The notes under the pieces: generated by a model
The model's input: the letters and a program-made list of their open reading frames with translations, nothing else
Databases searched by the model: none
What the model was told of the DNA's origin: nothing
NCBI GenBank assembly: GCA_030248215.1
Contig: JASANG010001613.1
Coordinates: forward strand, 62,001 to 126,000
DNA length: 64,000 nucleotides
Origin: Enoplolaimus lenunculus
Taxonomy: Eukaryota > Nematoda > Enoplea > Enoplida > Thoracostomopsidae
Direction of reading: 5' to 3'
In this document: in pieces, positions 1 through 12,100 of the stretch
Position numbering within the stretch: position 1 is the first letter of the stretch
Layout of the letters: each line of letters starts with the position of its first letter
Position numbers and translations under genes: made by a program

Positions 1-117
1 TTCACCGAATTTATTGCAGCTGCTTTCTCATTGGCTGATCGAAAAATGCAAGTTCTGCTTGCAATTTGCAGCTGCAAGTTCTCGCAACAAAAACTTGCAC
101 GTGTGAATAGGGCTTAA
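1..117. mobile_element. TIR element family C (CACGTGCAAGTT), right half at window edge
   Basis: TTGCAGCTGCAAGTTCTCGC and AAACTTGCACGTGTGAATAG, then GGCTTAA. Matches the right half of the copy at 42480. Confidence 0.8.
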
Positions 118-536
118 TGTTTAGTCTGTGCTTCACTGCTGTATCAATCCAGTAAAGGCGGTCTGAGTTCTTTTATTTACCTTTATGGTGTAAGCATCTT
201 GATGTCTGGATTGAGTTATAGTCTACATTATCTCATAAATTAGGCTACGAATATGGCTTAATGCTTAATATTGAATTAAGTACGTTCCGTATAACTACCG
301 TCTACAGAAAACTCTTATTTGAATGGTTCTTTTAGCGGATATAACGCGTGCACACCTCGCTGGCTGCCCGGAACACGTCAACAAATCATTAGCATAGGTT
401 GGAAAAAACAGCAAACGAATTAGGCAAATATTAATTAATTGTACAAGTCTATGTTTTTGTCGAAAGTGTTTGTTTGTAAACAAATTTAGCTAATTTTAGT
501 AAAGTTTAAAGGTAATAGTGAGAATTTTTTCATTAT

Positions 537-758
537 CCCTTTGTTACATGAATATTTTCAATTTCATATGAGATGTAATATCAAACTAAGATTCGATCCT
601 CAGTATCTCGGGTGGGAGGTGTTTACGATGACCGCTCAGCTATAGGAGCTTGACTATCGAGCCCGAGGTGGCTGTCACGTCTTGTAGAGATTTTGCACTG
701 CGTATATATGTTACAATTGTTAAACACTGCTCGCAGTGTCTGTGTTGCTCGTAAAGGG
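537..758. mobile_element. piggyBac-like MITE with tRNA-like core (family P), degraded
   Basis: CCC/GGG-type ends, ACATGAATATTTTCAATTTC head, and a GTGGGAGG.GTTTACGATGACC core (box A/B complement). Shares the whole body with the copies at 18556 and 51447. Confidence 0.75.
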
Positions 759-824
759 TTTAAGAGTGATATCGTGTGGTGAAAATCTACGTTGTGCGAT
801 TGTATTGTTGAATTTGCACAGGAC

Positions 825-930
825 TTACAAGGACGTCCGCAGAAAATTATATTACGGAAGCGCCATATTTTTTTTTGAAAGCCCCTATGATTACAATTCA
901 TGATTGTTTACTTTTAGACCGAGTTTATTT
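825..930. mobile_element. Dispersed repeat family S, copy 1
   Basis: Reverse complement matches 13050-13148: CTCGGTCTAAAAGTAAACAA and ATAATTTTCTGCGGACG. Confidence 0.65.
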
Positions 931-3526
931 CAGGATCAACCAGTCGAATTTGGGGGAGGGGCCACGGCCCCCAATGCCTCCCGTGGGGACACCCTTGAAC
1001 ACCTGGTACTAAATCATGAATACACCACCAAAAAAGGGCTAAACAAACCAAAAAATGTCTAGTCTCTACAACATCGAATTTCAGAAAAATTTAGCTTTGG
1101 AAAGTTATTGCGGAGTAAACTCGATCCGGTGGGGGAAAAGTGGCACGTGACGCAAGGTTTTAAAAAGTTAGGCGATCAGCCAATAAGCTCACAGTGGACG
1201 CTAGAAACATTTGAAGGGATCAGCCTGTGACATGGCCCGTGCCCAGCCCAGGATGTTTTAGGGGAACAACAATTTTTTTGGACCGGAGCATGCGGGGAAC
1301 TGGCAGGAAATAGAAACCAGGGGCTAACCATTCTCCAAGAGACGTTTAAAGTTTATCCGTTCGTTTCCGTGACCTTGAGCCCACTGTTCCCTTCCCGGAT
1401 ACGGTCCCGTACCTGCCTCAAAATCGCCTACAAAAGCGGTCTAAGGATACCGTGAGGACGCGTCGTTATTCTGCTACGCTCCGATAGAGTAACAATGGAA
1501 ACTTAGGATTCCGGGTATCCACTAAAATTCGTCACCTACAACCTGTCGCCCAACGGTGTCCTAAAAGCTTCTGAATAAATCTAAGCATAATCCAAAGCGT
1601 AAATCCAAGCCTATGTCTAAGTCTAAGCATAATGATGAGCGGCGAATTGTCGAATCGACGATATTTCAGATTACAAGTTGTCGGGCGACGAATTGTCGTG
1701 ATACTCGATTCTGCACCGGGTTAGGTAAAAGGCAAAGGGGGTGCGTTCTCAAAATTGACACATTCACGGAACATATGCTGGTCAATATATGACCAATATG
1801 CTTAGGCGCTGGGCGCACCTCGAAAATGTCTTGACACCCTCGCCTGCAGCTTGTAATTTTCTGACAGACATCCTACTTCGGCAAGTAAAGTATGTTACAA
1901 TTTTTGGCTTTGAAAAATTGTTGTTCGTCTATAAATTCACGTAATTTATTAGTTTGCATTGCGTTGCGTTGAACTCCAATCTAAAATTAGCTTAAAAACG
2001 TTTTTAATGCTATTTTTTTCGTAGAGCCGCTTTCGCGTGTCGTTGGACTATTTTGAACCGACAGTAACGATAACTTTTTGCCCAAGTTTCGGCTAGACTT
2101 TTAGAATGAAAAACCGATGTATATATGTTTACTGGTGCTAGCAGCAGGCACTGTGTGATAGAATTGTGGTTGGGGTTATAGTAGAAACCAGTTTTCTGTT
2201 TGGGTTCAGAGCGAAATTTCTATTCAGCAACGACGCTTAACGTTTCCAAGCTGTATAGCAGTGTGAAAAGTAATTAATATTAAAATATAACTGATTGGAG
2301 GCAGAAGTTTGGGGTAAAACTTAAAATTAATGGCTTTAACTATTCGGGTTAGATTTAGGACACTTAGCTTCAGTTTCGCAAAGTGTCTCTGTATTAGGAA
2401 ATTTATTATAATGCTAATAGATTTGTAAACAGCAGGTTACAAACGGAAGTCTGCCGCCGGTTCCGGCAGATAATCAGCCTCCGGCTAAGGCTGAATTTTT
2501 GCCGCAGGTTCGGGCAATTTCGGTAGTAAAATTTTGCACAATTTTGCAAACTTTATTTGTTTAGCGCGTTTCGTTTTACTGTTGTCACAATTTTCATGAA
2601 AGAATTTCCGAAATTGCCATAGGTTTAAACATACCGCACCAGTGTAGATGTAGGGCTGTGCTCCAGCAAGGAATACTGATCATATTTCCCTATTTAAACT
2701 TTTTATTTACCATTTATGGGTTTGGCATTATTTATCACCAATTCTAATTTCAATTCGCCTTTGTCGTTTTGTTTTCTGATTAAATATTTTTAAACATTTA
2801 ATTCTTGAAAATTTAAACAATTCAAATGTTATATATATACAGTTATACTTAAGGTCCAGGCGGAATACTAAACTGATAGTCTAAAACGACACTTTATTAA
2901 ATCGGTGCTTGTGTAAAAGTGAAAGAGTCAATTGAAATTGCGAAGTCGTGGGTTCGAGCCACACTGCATCTGCAACAAAATTTTCGTTAAGGGCTGTATA
3001 TGGTACTGCTTAACTAAGAATTAATTAATGTTTTTAATTTCCTATTGGACAGCTGGAAATTTCAATTTTCACACGGGGGCACAAGATTAAAGTGGCTGCT
3101 GCGTAACTGTTTAATTATGTAAGCTCAGTTGTGAAAGCATCTGAACCGATTTGTGTCCCTGAGAGTTAAATTTTTTCGAAAAGCGCGACAAATTTTATAG
3201 ATGCACTCTTTATACTTGAATGATATGCCCCATTTAATTGTTGGGTCTTTTCCGTTATGTCCACCCAGCCCACGTTTATCCAAAAATTGTTATGTAAAAC
3301 TTTTTGCATATTTGCGCTTGTCATAGGTATGGAATGATCAGGGAAGGTCATGAGAAGCATAAATATGCTAAAATTTTCAAAACTGAACCATTATTGGGCA
3401 AATGCGGGCAGGTGGAAATTAACGGAAAAGACCCTAATTATGCAGGCCATAACAATGTAAACTCAGATGATGGCCTCATGGCCTGGAAGGCTTAGCTAGA
3501 TGTTTACGCTTATGTTTGTGCTTTTA
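931..3526. other. Gap: no gene recognised
   Basis: 1130-1560 is more GC-rich than its surroundings but has no convincing frame. 1570-1640 holds a few degenerate CCTAAG-like units. 2440-2530 has short CTGCCG/CCGGC repeats. The short frames at 3166-3495 face each other and show no conserved features. Confidence 0.6.
2905..2980 (+). other. Isolated box B-like segment
   Basis: GTCGTGGGTTCGAGCCACAC resembles a tRNA T-arm or box B. No convincing acceptor or D-arm upstream. Possible SINE remnant. Confidence 0.3.
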
Positions 3527-3815
3527 CTGTAGCGACCCGAATAAGAGGGGTAGCCCTTTATGAGTCCCAATCAATAGGAGTCCGTATCCCTAATAAGAGT
3601 CCGTAAGCGGATAGAGTCCCTAAACCCTAATTAGAGTCCATAAATGTCAATTATCCCTAATTGTAGTGTATATAAACGACTCCAGGACCAAATAAAGTTG
3701 AGTTCAAAACATTAAAGCATACTCAAGATTTGAAGCTACATTCCTAAGTACAACCTTGCATTATCGCTCAAGCTTTTGATTCAAAACCATTAAATGTTTA
3801 ATTTTACGGATCCCC
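3527..3815. mobile_element. TIR element family D (CTGTAGTGACCCGAATAAGA), one end missing
   Basis: CTGTAGCGACCCGAATAAGA head, then GAGTCCCAATCAATAGGAGT and GCATTATCGCTCAAGCTTTTG. Fades out near 3815. Confidence 0.75.
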
Positions 3816-5054
3816 AAGTTAGGACTAAAACCACTGTGACAATCTTCAAATATACACCTGGTTCTCAAGTAATCTTGTCGGGTTTTGTACGACAAAGAGG
3901 TTTTGCTGTCCAGGTCGAAGTATATTTTACGTCACTTTTGTGCTTTTATATTTTGTAGGTTTCCTGTACGTAAAACGGCTGAAATTTATCATTAAAATCA
4001 ATTTTTGACCAAAACAGCGTGAACTCTCGCTTGCGCTGCTGTGAAATGATATATAGTTGCTAAGATTAATTTACGTTTTTCTTCATTTTTAAGCATTTAA
4101 TCATTACCTACCCTACTGGCTTGCTGGCGCTAGCTTTTAAGGTCCAGGCTTAGGGTTGCGCTATAATTGTGTTGACGTCCAGCACCGTCTGAAAATAAAG
4201 TTGGGTTTAGAAGGTTCATGCATTAACAGATGCCAGGACTCACTCGCACTTTCTAGGGGTGTCGTCTCTAATCACTGGGCCAACTTGGATCGGTTCAACG
4301 AACGTTTTAGACACCGCCGTGCCAAATTAGGCAACATTTTGGTCTGTCAACATTGTACCAGACTTTTTTACGAATAGAATCTGTAGCAGTGTTACAAATA
4401 ACTGAATAATTTTATAAGAACAGATCCTCTGTGAGCAACATATGAGCCACAATGATTTGCCACGACCCTCGGCACATCACTGGCGCTTGTACGCTTCCAC
4501 CCACAGGCTTAGGCTCAAGCGAACGTTTAGTTTCAAGCTTCGTTTTCGGAGACGGCTTATCAAAGCCTAAGCCTTTGTCTAAGATTAGGTTTAAGCTTAA
4601 ACCTAAGAGTCGGACCTGTAAATTTAAGTTTTGGGGGGGTGTCCAGTACATGACCCGATTACGCCGGTGAGATGTACCGTTATCCGTGGTCTCGGTTGTG
4701 CAGACACCATTTGACATAAAAATTTCGCAACCGTGGTTTGCGTTTCTGATGACGTCCTGAGACTCGCCTGAGTTCTTTCTGGCTCCGGTCGCTAAAACTC
4801 AATCACCTATGACGTCATAAAGATATCGCGTCTGTGAACAGCTGTCAAACGGAATCGCTAAGTGGTACCTTGGTTAATATTTTCTTCGTTGCCTATGACC
4901 TGACATAATTGTTGTTATTCATAAAGGGAATATATTTAAAAGTGTGGTTCTGCGCTAATTTACTGGCAATTTAGTATAACCTAAATTAGCTATTTGGTTG
5001 TTTAAATATGTAAAGTGGTTATACACAAGTTGCGAAAGCGGAACGAAACGCGTA
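3816..5054. other. Gap: no gene recognised
   Basis: Apart from the degenerate TTAGGC remnant near 4490-4640, only unremarkable AT-rich sequence is seen. Confidence 0.6.
4490..4640 (+). mobile_element. Degenerate TTAGGC-core remnant
   Basis: ATCAAAGCCTAAGCCTTTGT, TCTAAGATTAGG and GCTTAAACCTAAG; no termini. The opposing open frames here are non-coding. Confidence 0.5.
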
Positions 5055-5497
5055 CTGTAATGACCCGAATAAGAGGGGTGGCTAATATTTGTTTTTCCTT
5101 TTTAGAGGGTGCCCCTTGTTATTCAGTTTTTCGGACTGTTATGTATTTTTAACCTGCGCTCCGCCGCCCTTCGTTACTGATCCGGTATTGCAACTATTCG
5201 GTGAATTTAAACGTTTATTTGTCTTGTATCAAAAGCTTGAGCGATAATGTAAGGTTATACTTAGGAATGTACTTTCAAAACTTAAGTACGCTTTAAAGTT
5301 TTAAACTCAACTTTATTTGGTTTCGGAGTCATTTATTCAGTACTATTAGGGATAATTGACATTTACGGACTCTAATTAGGGTTTAGAAACTCTACCCGCT
5401 TACGGACACTTATTAGGGATACGAACAGCTGTTGATCGGGACTCGAAATGGAGATACCCCTCTTATTACCTCCTCTTAGTATTCGGGTCACTACAGT
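5055..5497. mobile_element. TIR element family D, full length (about 440 bp)
   Basis: CTGTAATGACCCGAATAAGA to ATTCGGGTCACTACAG. Interior has CGCTCCGCCGCCCTTCGTTA and GGACTCTAATTAGGG. No open frame. Confidence 0.87.
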
Positions 5498-5639
5498 ACG
5501 TTACGAAAATTACAAAGGCATAGAAAGTCTTTGAGAAATTATGGGATGAAAAGCTACAATCTTTAAAAAACCTATGCTATCTTACTTAGTAAACTATCAG
5601 CAAAACGTAAATGGCTGAACGTACTCACTAAACTAGAAT

Positions 5640-5780
5640 TGCAAAGTATAGCTAAAGACTGACATATTTTTTTAAGTTGAACACGAGTTTCAGCTAAACA
5701 TTCGAGTTTAAGCGTAAACCTACCCGTTAGTTCAGTTGTTCTAGAAACTTAGTTTAATACTGCTGGATGACCATACGCTT
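5640..5780. repeat. Dispersed AT-rich repeat shared with 10780-10945
   Basis: Both hold AACACGAGTTT, GTTTAAGCGTAAACCTACCC, GTTAGTTC and TCTAGAAA. Element type unknown. Confidence 0.6.
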
Positions 5781-6033
5781 AAAGCAAGTTTGTTAAATCT
5801 TTTAGAGAGTATGATTGTTTTATCAAAGCATTCAGATAAATAGAAATTTTATTTACACTTTTTAGGATACAAATTACTAAACTAATTAGGTTTATTCGCA
5901 ACCGAGGTATATTACTTTCTAGAGTGAATAATCAATACCTGACGAGTTTCTTGTGAACCTAAGATTTACTTAAGTTGTGTACACTTACAATAAGCCATAA
6001 TTTATTAGCTATGTAATTTAATTCATACAAATA

Positions 6034-6225
6034 TGGGCGCATGTTACTTAAAGGGTCGTCCAGGTTTCTGGTAGGTCTATAAGAGTGGGTTTAGATTCTA
6101 GATTACCTTTTTTGCTTAGGCTTAGGTTTAGGCTTAAGAACACATTTTTGCAACGCTTAGGCTTAGGTTTAGGCTTAGGGATACCCTTAATCTACTCTTA
6201 CGCCCCTAAAAGTAACATTGGCCCA
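6034..6225 (-). mobile_element. TTAGGC-core MITE, subfamily iii
   Basis: Ends GCATGTTACTTAAAGGG and CCCCTAAAAGTAACATTGGC. Core of GCTTAGGCTTAGG repeats plus the TAGATTCTAGATTAC marker. Strand is set by the CCTAAG-to-AGTCTA order. Confidence 0.85.
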
Positions 6226-6518
6226 AATATGTAACAAATTTTTCACAATAATTAGTAATAAACGACTGAGTTGACACAAATTCTTAGTTTGACGTAAAAA
6301 ATGAAATTTATTTAAATTTTATAAAACAAATGCCATAATTTGCCTAATTAGAATCAGGTGTAATTTTTTTAAATCGTACCTACCAATCCATGACGGATCT
6401 TAAGAAAAGGTTCCAACGCCAAACCTGTCCCTGAGCAGGCATCAAAACCAAAGTTTTGCGATGTGACTTAGTGCTAAAATTGCGTTTGGATATTTTCGCG
6501 AGAACTTTTTTCACATTT

Positions 6519-6740
6519 TCACAGCAAAAAATGATGTGTCAAATTGACTCTCTTCGAAATTAGCTTTCCGAAACTATACAGACTGAGTCAAATTCGACTC
6601 CACCAGAGTCAAATTCGACTCACTGACCGACTCGGGTAAGCCGAATTTGACTCTGGCGAAGTCGTATTTGACTCAGTTTGTGTACTCCCAAAAAGCCTAT
6701 TTCGGAGAGAGTCAATTTGACTCACCATTTTTTGCAGTGT
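6519..6740. mobile_element. Palindromic MITE family G (GAGTCAAATTGACTC)
   Basis: About 220 bp and almost wholly self-complementary. Ends CACAGCAAAAAATGATG and CATTTTTTGCAGTG; interior of nested GAGTCAAATTCGACTC motifs. Confidence 0.85.
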
Positions 6741-6999
6741 TGATATTTTGGTGCCTAGCAATCTGTAGGTTTGCAATGCACCCCTAAGATAGAAATAGAC
6801 AGACCGCAGTTATCAACGTGGTTTTGAAGCCTAATCTGTCTTAAAGAACCTTAAATGTTGTGACACTTTCAACAGAATTCCGTTAGAATGGACAAATTGG
6901 TGTTGTTACAATGGTACGGTTATATGTATAAGTGAAACTTTTGAGCAAAATGTATTATTGGCCCCTGTGTGACATTATTTAAGTAATACCATGCACGTG

Positions 7000-7238
7000 C
7001 ACTGCAAGTTGTCATGAGTTGATTAATCGACTCAGATAGCGAATTAGTCCTATCTGATAACAGTAAACATTAACTCGCTCTGAGTTGGTTTAATTCCGGG
7101 CGAGTTAATTAGTTAACTCAGAATAAGTTAATTCAATTGAGAATTCTCAGTTCTAAAACACCTAACACAGAGCTCAGAGTTCTGAGTGAATTCAACTCAT
7201 TCAGAGTTAAAATCAACTCACTGGAATTACAGTGGTGT
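7000..7238. mobile_element. Palindromic MITE family T (GAGTTGATT), degraded
   Basis: Series of GAGTTGATTAA and CAACTCA motifs in both orientations, ending AACTCACTGGAATTACAGTG. Confidence 0.75.
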
Positions 7239-7629
7239 ACTTGACACCTGACATTCGTGGGATATATAATAGTGAAAAAAGCTTATGAGCAAAGCGAGTA
7301 ACAAGCCAAACCAACACAAAATTTTGGTTTTTATTCCTGTTGCGGTGCGTGGGCCTGGGTGACCAGTAGAATCAGTCGGTGTGTCTTTACCCATTAGGCG
7401 ACATTGAAATATGTTTAGAGTTATTCAAATATGTCTCATTCTACACAGGGGGGCCTTGTTGATTTAGCAATATCTTGCTGATATATTAAAATTAATTTCG
7501 CAATGCAATTTGTGTTCGAAAACAACCTATTATATATTAGCCGTTGGCAAATGCGTAGACGGGCACCCAGGCAATGGACCCCAACAGGGATTAAACGCAA
7601 AATTTTGTATTATGATTTGGTTCTAAAAT

Positions 7630-7693
7630 TGCGTTAGAGTTGTCGCTCGTATCGCCTGCGAGCGTGGTTTGCTAACCGTTATACTACGGGGGA
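7630..7693 (-). pseudogene. tRNA-like relic (SINE head?)
   Basis: The minus strand reads TCCCCCGTAGTATAACGGTT then AGCAAACCACGCTCG, a good tRNA 5' half with box A. The 3' half lacks GGTTCGA. The sequence beside it (AAAATTGCGTT) recurs at 6460-6485, so this may be a decayed SINE. Confidence 0.45.
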
Positions 7694-7810
7694 TAGATGG
7701 ATATGAGTCAATGGCTGGGTTTTTGTAGCCCTACTTTACCAGACTTGGTACTTTTACGTACATGCAAAGTAATTAGTTGAGCATTTTGTCGTGTTTAAAA
7801 GCTTACTTAA

Positions 7811-8022
7811 TCCTTTATCACATGAATATTTTCGATTTCATCTGAGACCTGCTTTTATGCCAGGATTCGAACTCCAGTGACTGGGGTGGGAGGCGTTTAC
7901 CATCACTACTCAGCTATAGGAGCTTGACGCTCGAGCCCGAGGGGGCTCTCACGTCTTGTGGTAATTTAGTACTATATATACGAGTTGCAGTTGGTAAACA
8001 CTGTGCGATATATATTATTTAA
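7811..8022. mobile_element. piggyBac-like MITE family P, truncated at the right
   Basis: TTAA precedes TCCTTTATCACATGAATATT. The core holds GATTCGAACTCCAGTGACTG and CTCAGCTATAGGAGC. The right end is lost just before receptor A. Confidence 0.8.
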
Positions 8023-8272
8023 CGTGTAGCAAAACTATTTCTTTCTTGTTATTGGAAAAGCTCACATATGGCGTAAAAGTAATTACTCAAGTATAACTTT
8101 AGTAAATACGTTGGTAAGACTTCAGAAACCCAGCCAATGTGTCATTGGTGATTAATATTACAAAATTTAAATGGGTCAAGTACAATGGATCGGTTTTGAA
8201 TCTAAAGTTTGACCCATATGACATATATTTTTATAGTTGATAATAAATATATTTTTTTTAGTTTTAGCTAAA

Positions 8273-9187
8273 ATGTTACTCGCGAGCAATTTAAGTAATT
8301 ATTTTCTTACCAGCTTTTATTACAATTTCGACGGAAATTCAACTCTAAACATAAGCAATGTTTCTGAGCAGTCGGGTAAGTTTCCGTCAAATTTTGACGA
8401 ATATGGAATACATCTGATCACCCCGGCTGAGGTTGCAATATGGTTCATTCTATACTTTGTTGTCGCGTGTCTGGCAGTATTAGGCAACAGTCTAGTAATG
8501 TATATCATTGGAACGAGACCTAAAATGCAAACAGTGACCAATTATTTTATTTTCAATCTCGCGTGCGCGGATTGCATCACAGGACTGCTCGCGATTCCGT
8601 TCAAATTCCAAGCGGCTCTGCTTCAAAAATGGCTGCTGCCTTCTGCGATGTGCCACGTTGTTCCGTTCATCGAAACCGTTTCACTTTCGGTATCAGTATT
8701 TACGCTCACAATGACTGCTGTAGATCGATTCCGATCGGTGTATTTTCCCGATAGCCGTCCGCTACGAAAAGTCGTCGCGAAAGCGATCCTATCGCTTATT
8801 TGGATTTTAAGCATATTTCTCAGCGTCCCGTACGGATTAGAGCATCGATCCGTGATTTCTGAATGGGATAACGAAACTTGGATCTGTTCGCCGCGAAATA
8901 GCAAAAAACTCTGGTGGCGCTATTATAATATTTATTTGACGATAATTCAATATTTTATACCATTAGTGATTGTTAACGTAGCTTACTGCGGGATCGGATA
9001 TAAGGTATGGTTCGCACGCGATACGGCGCCGGCCGAAAAAGCCATTTCACTTTTGGTGCCACTGTTGGTATCAAGCGGATCCGGAATGGCCGGAACGCGT
9101 AATATTCATACCGCGGCTCCGGTTGAATTTGAAAGTATGAAAGATATCGCGAAAGAAAATCGATTGTTTGAACAATGCAAGAAAAAG
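8273..9187 (+). CDS. Lkr: Receptor A exon 1 (N-terminus to ICL3)
   Basis: Encodes 305 residues: extracellular tail, TM1-TM5 and most of the third intracellular loop. It ends in CKKK just before GTAAGT (phase 0). The open frame runs on past the donor into a G-run, so the splice site, not the stop, sets the end. Nearly identical to receptor B over 8458-8734. Confidence 0.88.
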
Positions 9188-12100
9188 GTAAGTCTAGGTG
9201 TCCGTAGGCAGCGGGGGGGGGGGGCAACGGGAGCTACCCCCAGGGTTTTGGTTTTCAAAATTTGCGAGTTTTTTTAGTGGGGTTTTGTTCAATTTTAGCA
9301 GGTCTGTTAGAAAAAATAGTCGAAATTCTTCCGGTTTTGCACTGGATTAATCATGGCTGAACGGTTGTAGGAAAATTTTACGGTACACTGAAAAAAGGTT
9401 TGGCACAGCTTGTAAATTATGCGAAATTCTGTTCTTATAGACACTTCTAGTATATCAATCTGACTACACTGTAAATTTTAGTGAGTTGATTTTAATTCAG
9501 AATGAATTGAATCTCAACCAGTCTGAGTTAGGACTATCAGAACTCACAATTCCGAGTTAATTTAACTCATTCTGATTTAATTAATCATCTCCTGCGGAGT
9601 CAACGTAACCCACAGTGGGAATCAACTCAACTCAGAGCGTGTTGAAGTATACAGTTGTTCACTAAGAAATAACTAACTTTCCGTCTGAGTTGATTAATTG
9701 ACTGATTGGAATTTACAATGTAGTGTTACACGGTGACCTTCTACACCACGACAGTGATGTATCAGACTGACTTCTAATAGAAAATCAAAAATAGCTAAAG
9801 TCTAAACCAAATATTTACGTTATTTTGCTCAAAAAATTTTCTCGCTCGCTACGGACGCTCACTATATGATCCCTGACCATTTTCACGACTGCATTTTTAA
9901 CCACCCGGTCACTAGGCCCGTAGCCAGCTCACCGTGCTAGGGGGAGGGCTATAAATTTTTCAAGAGGGGCATACAAGGGTTTTCAATGACTTACAAACAA
10001 GGTTAAAAATTTTCTAAGGGGGCCAAAATTTTTCCAGCGGGTTGAGCCCCCTCTAGTCGCCCTTGGCAACGGGTCCGCCTGTCACTCAAACGTTCAGACT
10101 GCTGTTAAACACACGTGCAACAAAATTGTTTGTAGAGGGGTACAAGAATTTTTCTACGGGGGGCGATGAAATATTTCCTAAAATAGAATGTTTTAATGCG
10201 AATTTTTTAAGCCGGCTAGGATATGCAAAAACGTCTCGGGTTCCCATTTTTGGTTCCTACGACGAATTTGAGTTAACCTAAACAAAGCATTATAATTGCT
10301 GGTTCAATATTTTATAGGTTGTCAAACTGTTAGTGATCGTTGTTACCGTATTCACTTTCTGTTGGTTACCATACGAGTCATATCTGCTGTTGTGTGAAGT
10401 GAAGCCTGAAATTAATTTGTACGTCAAATAATGAATTTTGTTTGATGCTTGCAGTTTGAATACCTTTTTCGCAATATGAGCTTGATTTCTGAGGCCTAGT
10501 TTTTTGATTTACCGCTTTGAAAACTTAAAATCGATCTTAAATTTGGTTCCAAATACTTTTTCTTTATAAGAGGTGCTCACTCACCGGGTATATATATATT
10601 TATTTATTTATTTAATTATTTATTTATACATATACTCCCTAAAAACTTTAACTTTAATTATAGCTTAACTAAACTTGAATATTGATTTAAGTAAAACTCA
10701 AACGGCTGTACGGACTTTAGTAAACAAGAATTTTTAGTTTTACTTAAACTAAAATGTTTTTAAGTTTAACACGAGTTTAAGTAAACATATTTTTAGTTTA
10801 AGTAACAAGTGCAGCCCAGAAATTATGTGTATCTAAAAGTTCGCTACGTGTAGCTTAAACTAAAAATACGTAAGATTTTAAATTAGTTTAAGCGTAAACC
10901 TACCCGTTAGTTCTTAATCTAGAAAGTGAGTAAAAGTTTTTAGAGAGTATAGTATATATAGCTGTTTGTTAAGAGTAGATATTAAGTAAAAGTGATTTAA
11001 ATCCGCTTGTTTTTAGCAGAATTTCGAAAGGAACATTACATTAAGTAGTGATCAGACTTAGATTTTAGGAGAAGTATACCTTAAATATGATTTAAAATTG
11101 GTTTCGGCGTAAATATTGCCACGCTACAGCGGCAGGATTACAGAGACATGACTTAAGTTGACCTATGACATAAACTGATTTAGGATGTAAGACTGGAAAC
11201 AAACTGGCGGGGAGGTACGAAATCTGGACCCCTCTAGGAATTTGATAAAAAGTGGTTCATCCTATAGATCTCGCCGAGCTGAATTCAACGGTACCATTTT
11301 TATGGCTGCATGACCAACGGGCAAGCAGTTATGGCCCTCGAAATTATCGTGCAAACACGCACCAGAGTGGAACAGGAAGTATCTATTATTCGCATGTTCG
11401 CAAAATATAGGCTTAACCAGGTATATTCCTTACACAAATTTGATTGTTGTTTGTACATGTTTTATATGATAAAAAGTTAAAATTTAAAGGGTAATAACTA
11501 TTGAACCGGGGATCCTGCAACGCTGAATGTGGAACTGTTGAACTCAGCGCGTCGAAATCAATAAAATGAACTAGTTTTTATTCAATTCCAAGATGGGTCC
11601 ATATTCCATACCTCCGCCAACAAACTTGTATACTTAAGTTTGAACGTTGGTTCAGAAATTACTTTTAGTTAAAATAACCTAGCTATGTTATTTTGTATAA
11701 TTATAGCTATCACTATATCAATGTGATATTTTTCGCGTGTCACTGGCTTGCGATGAGCAATTCATGCATTAATCCAATCATATATGGGCTGTATAATGTA
11801 AGCATTGAATTATTTACTTTGAACCATTTCCCGGATAGACTAGGCCCATGTTAACAACACGGCCGGAACGTTTTCCGGCGGGATTGTAAATCGAGTAAGG
11901 TTAAGCTTTAGACTAAATTTTTTTGTTTAGGCTTAGGCTTAGGAATATGTTTATACTACTGTTCCGGCCCTGTTCTATATATTGGCCGACTATATTATCG
12001 TACGCAGTAGCGCGCTCACTGAGATCCTGAAAATTTGCGAAACATTCGGCCTCACTTTGTGTGAATTAACCAAAAACGCATGAGCGCTAGATATACACGC

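Noticed and set aside
7860-7935. Functional tRNA gene on the minus strand
   Set aside because: Box A and B are present, but there is no paired acceptor stem or anticodon arm, and the sequence recurs in every family P MITE.
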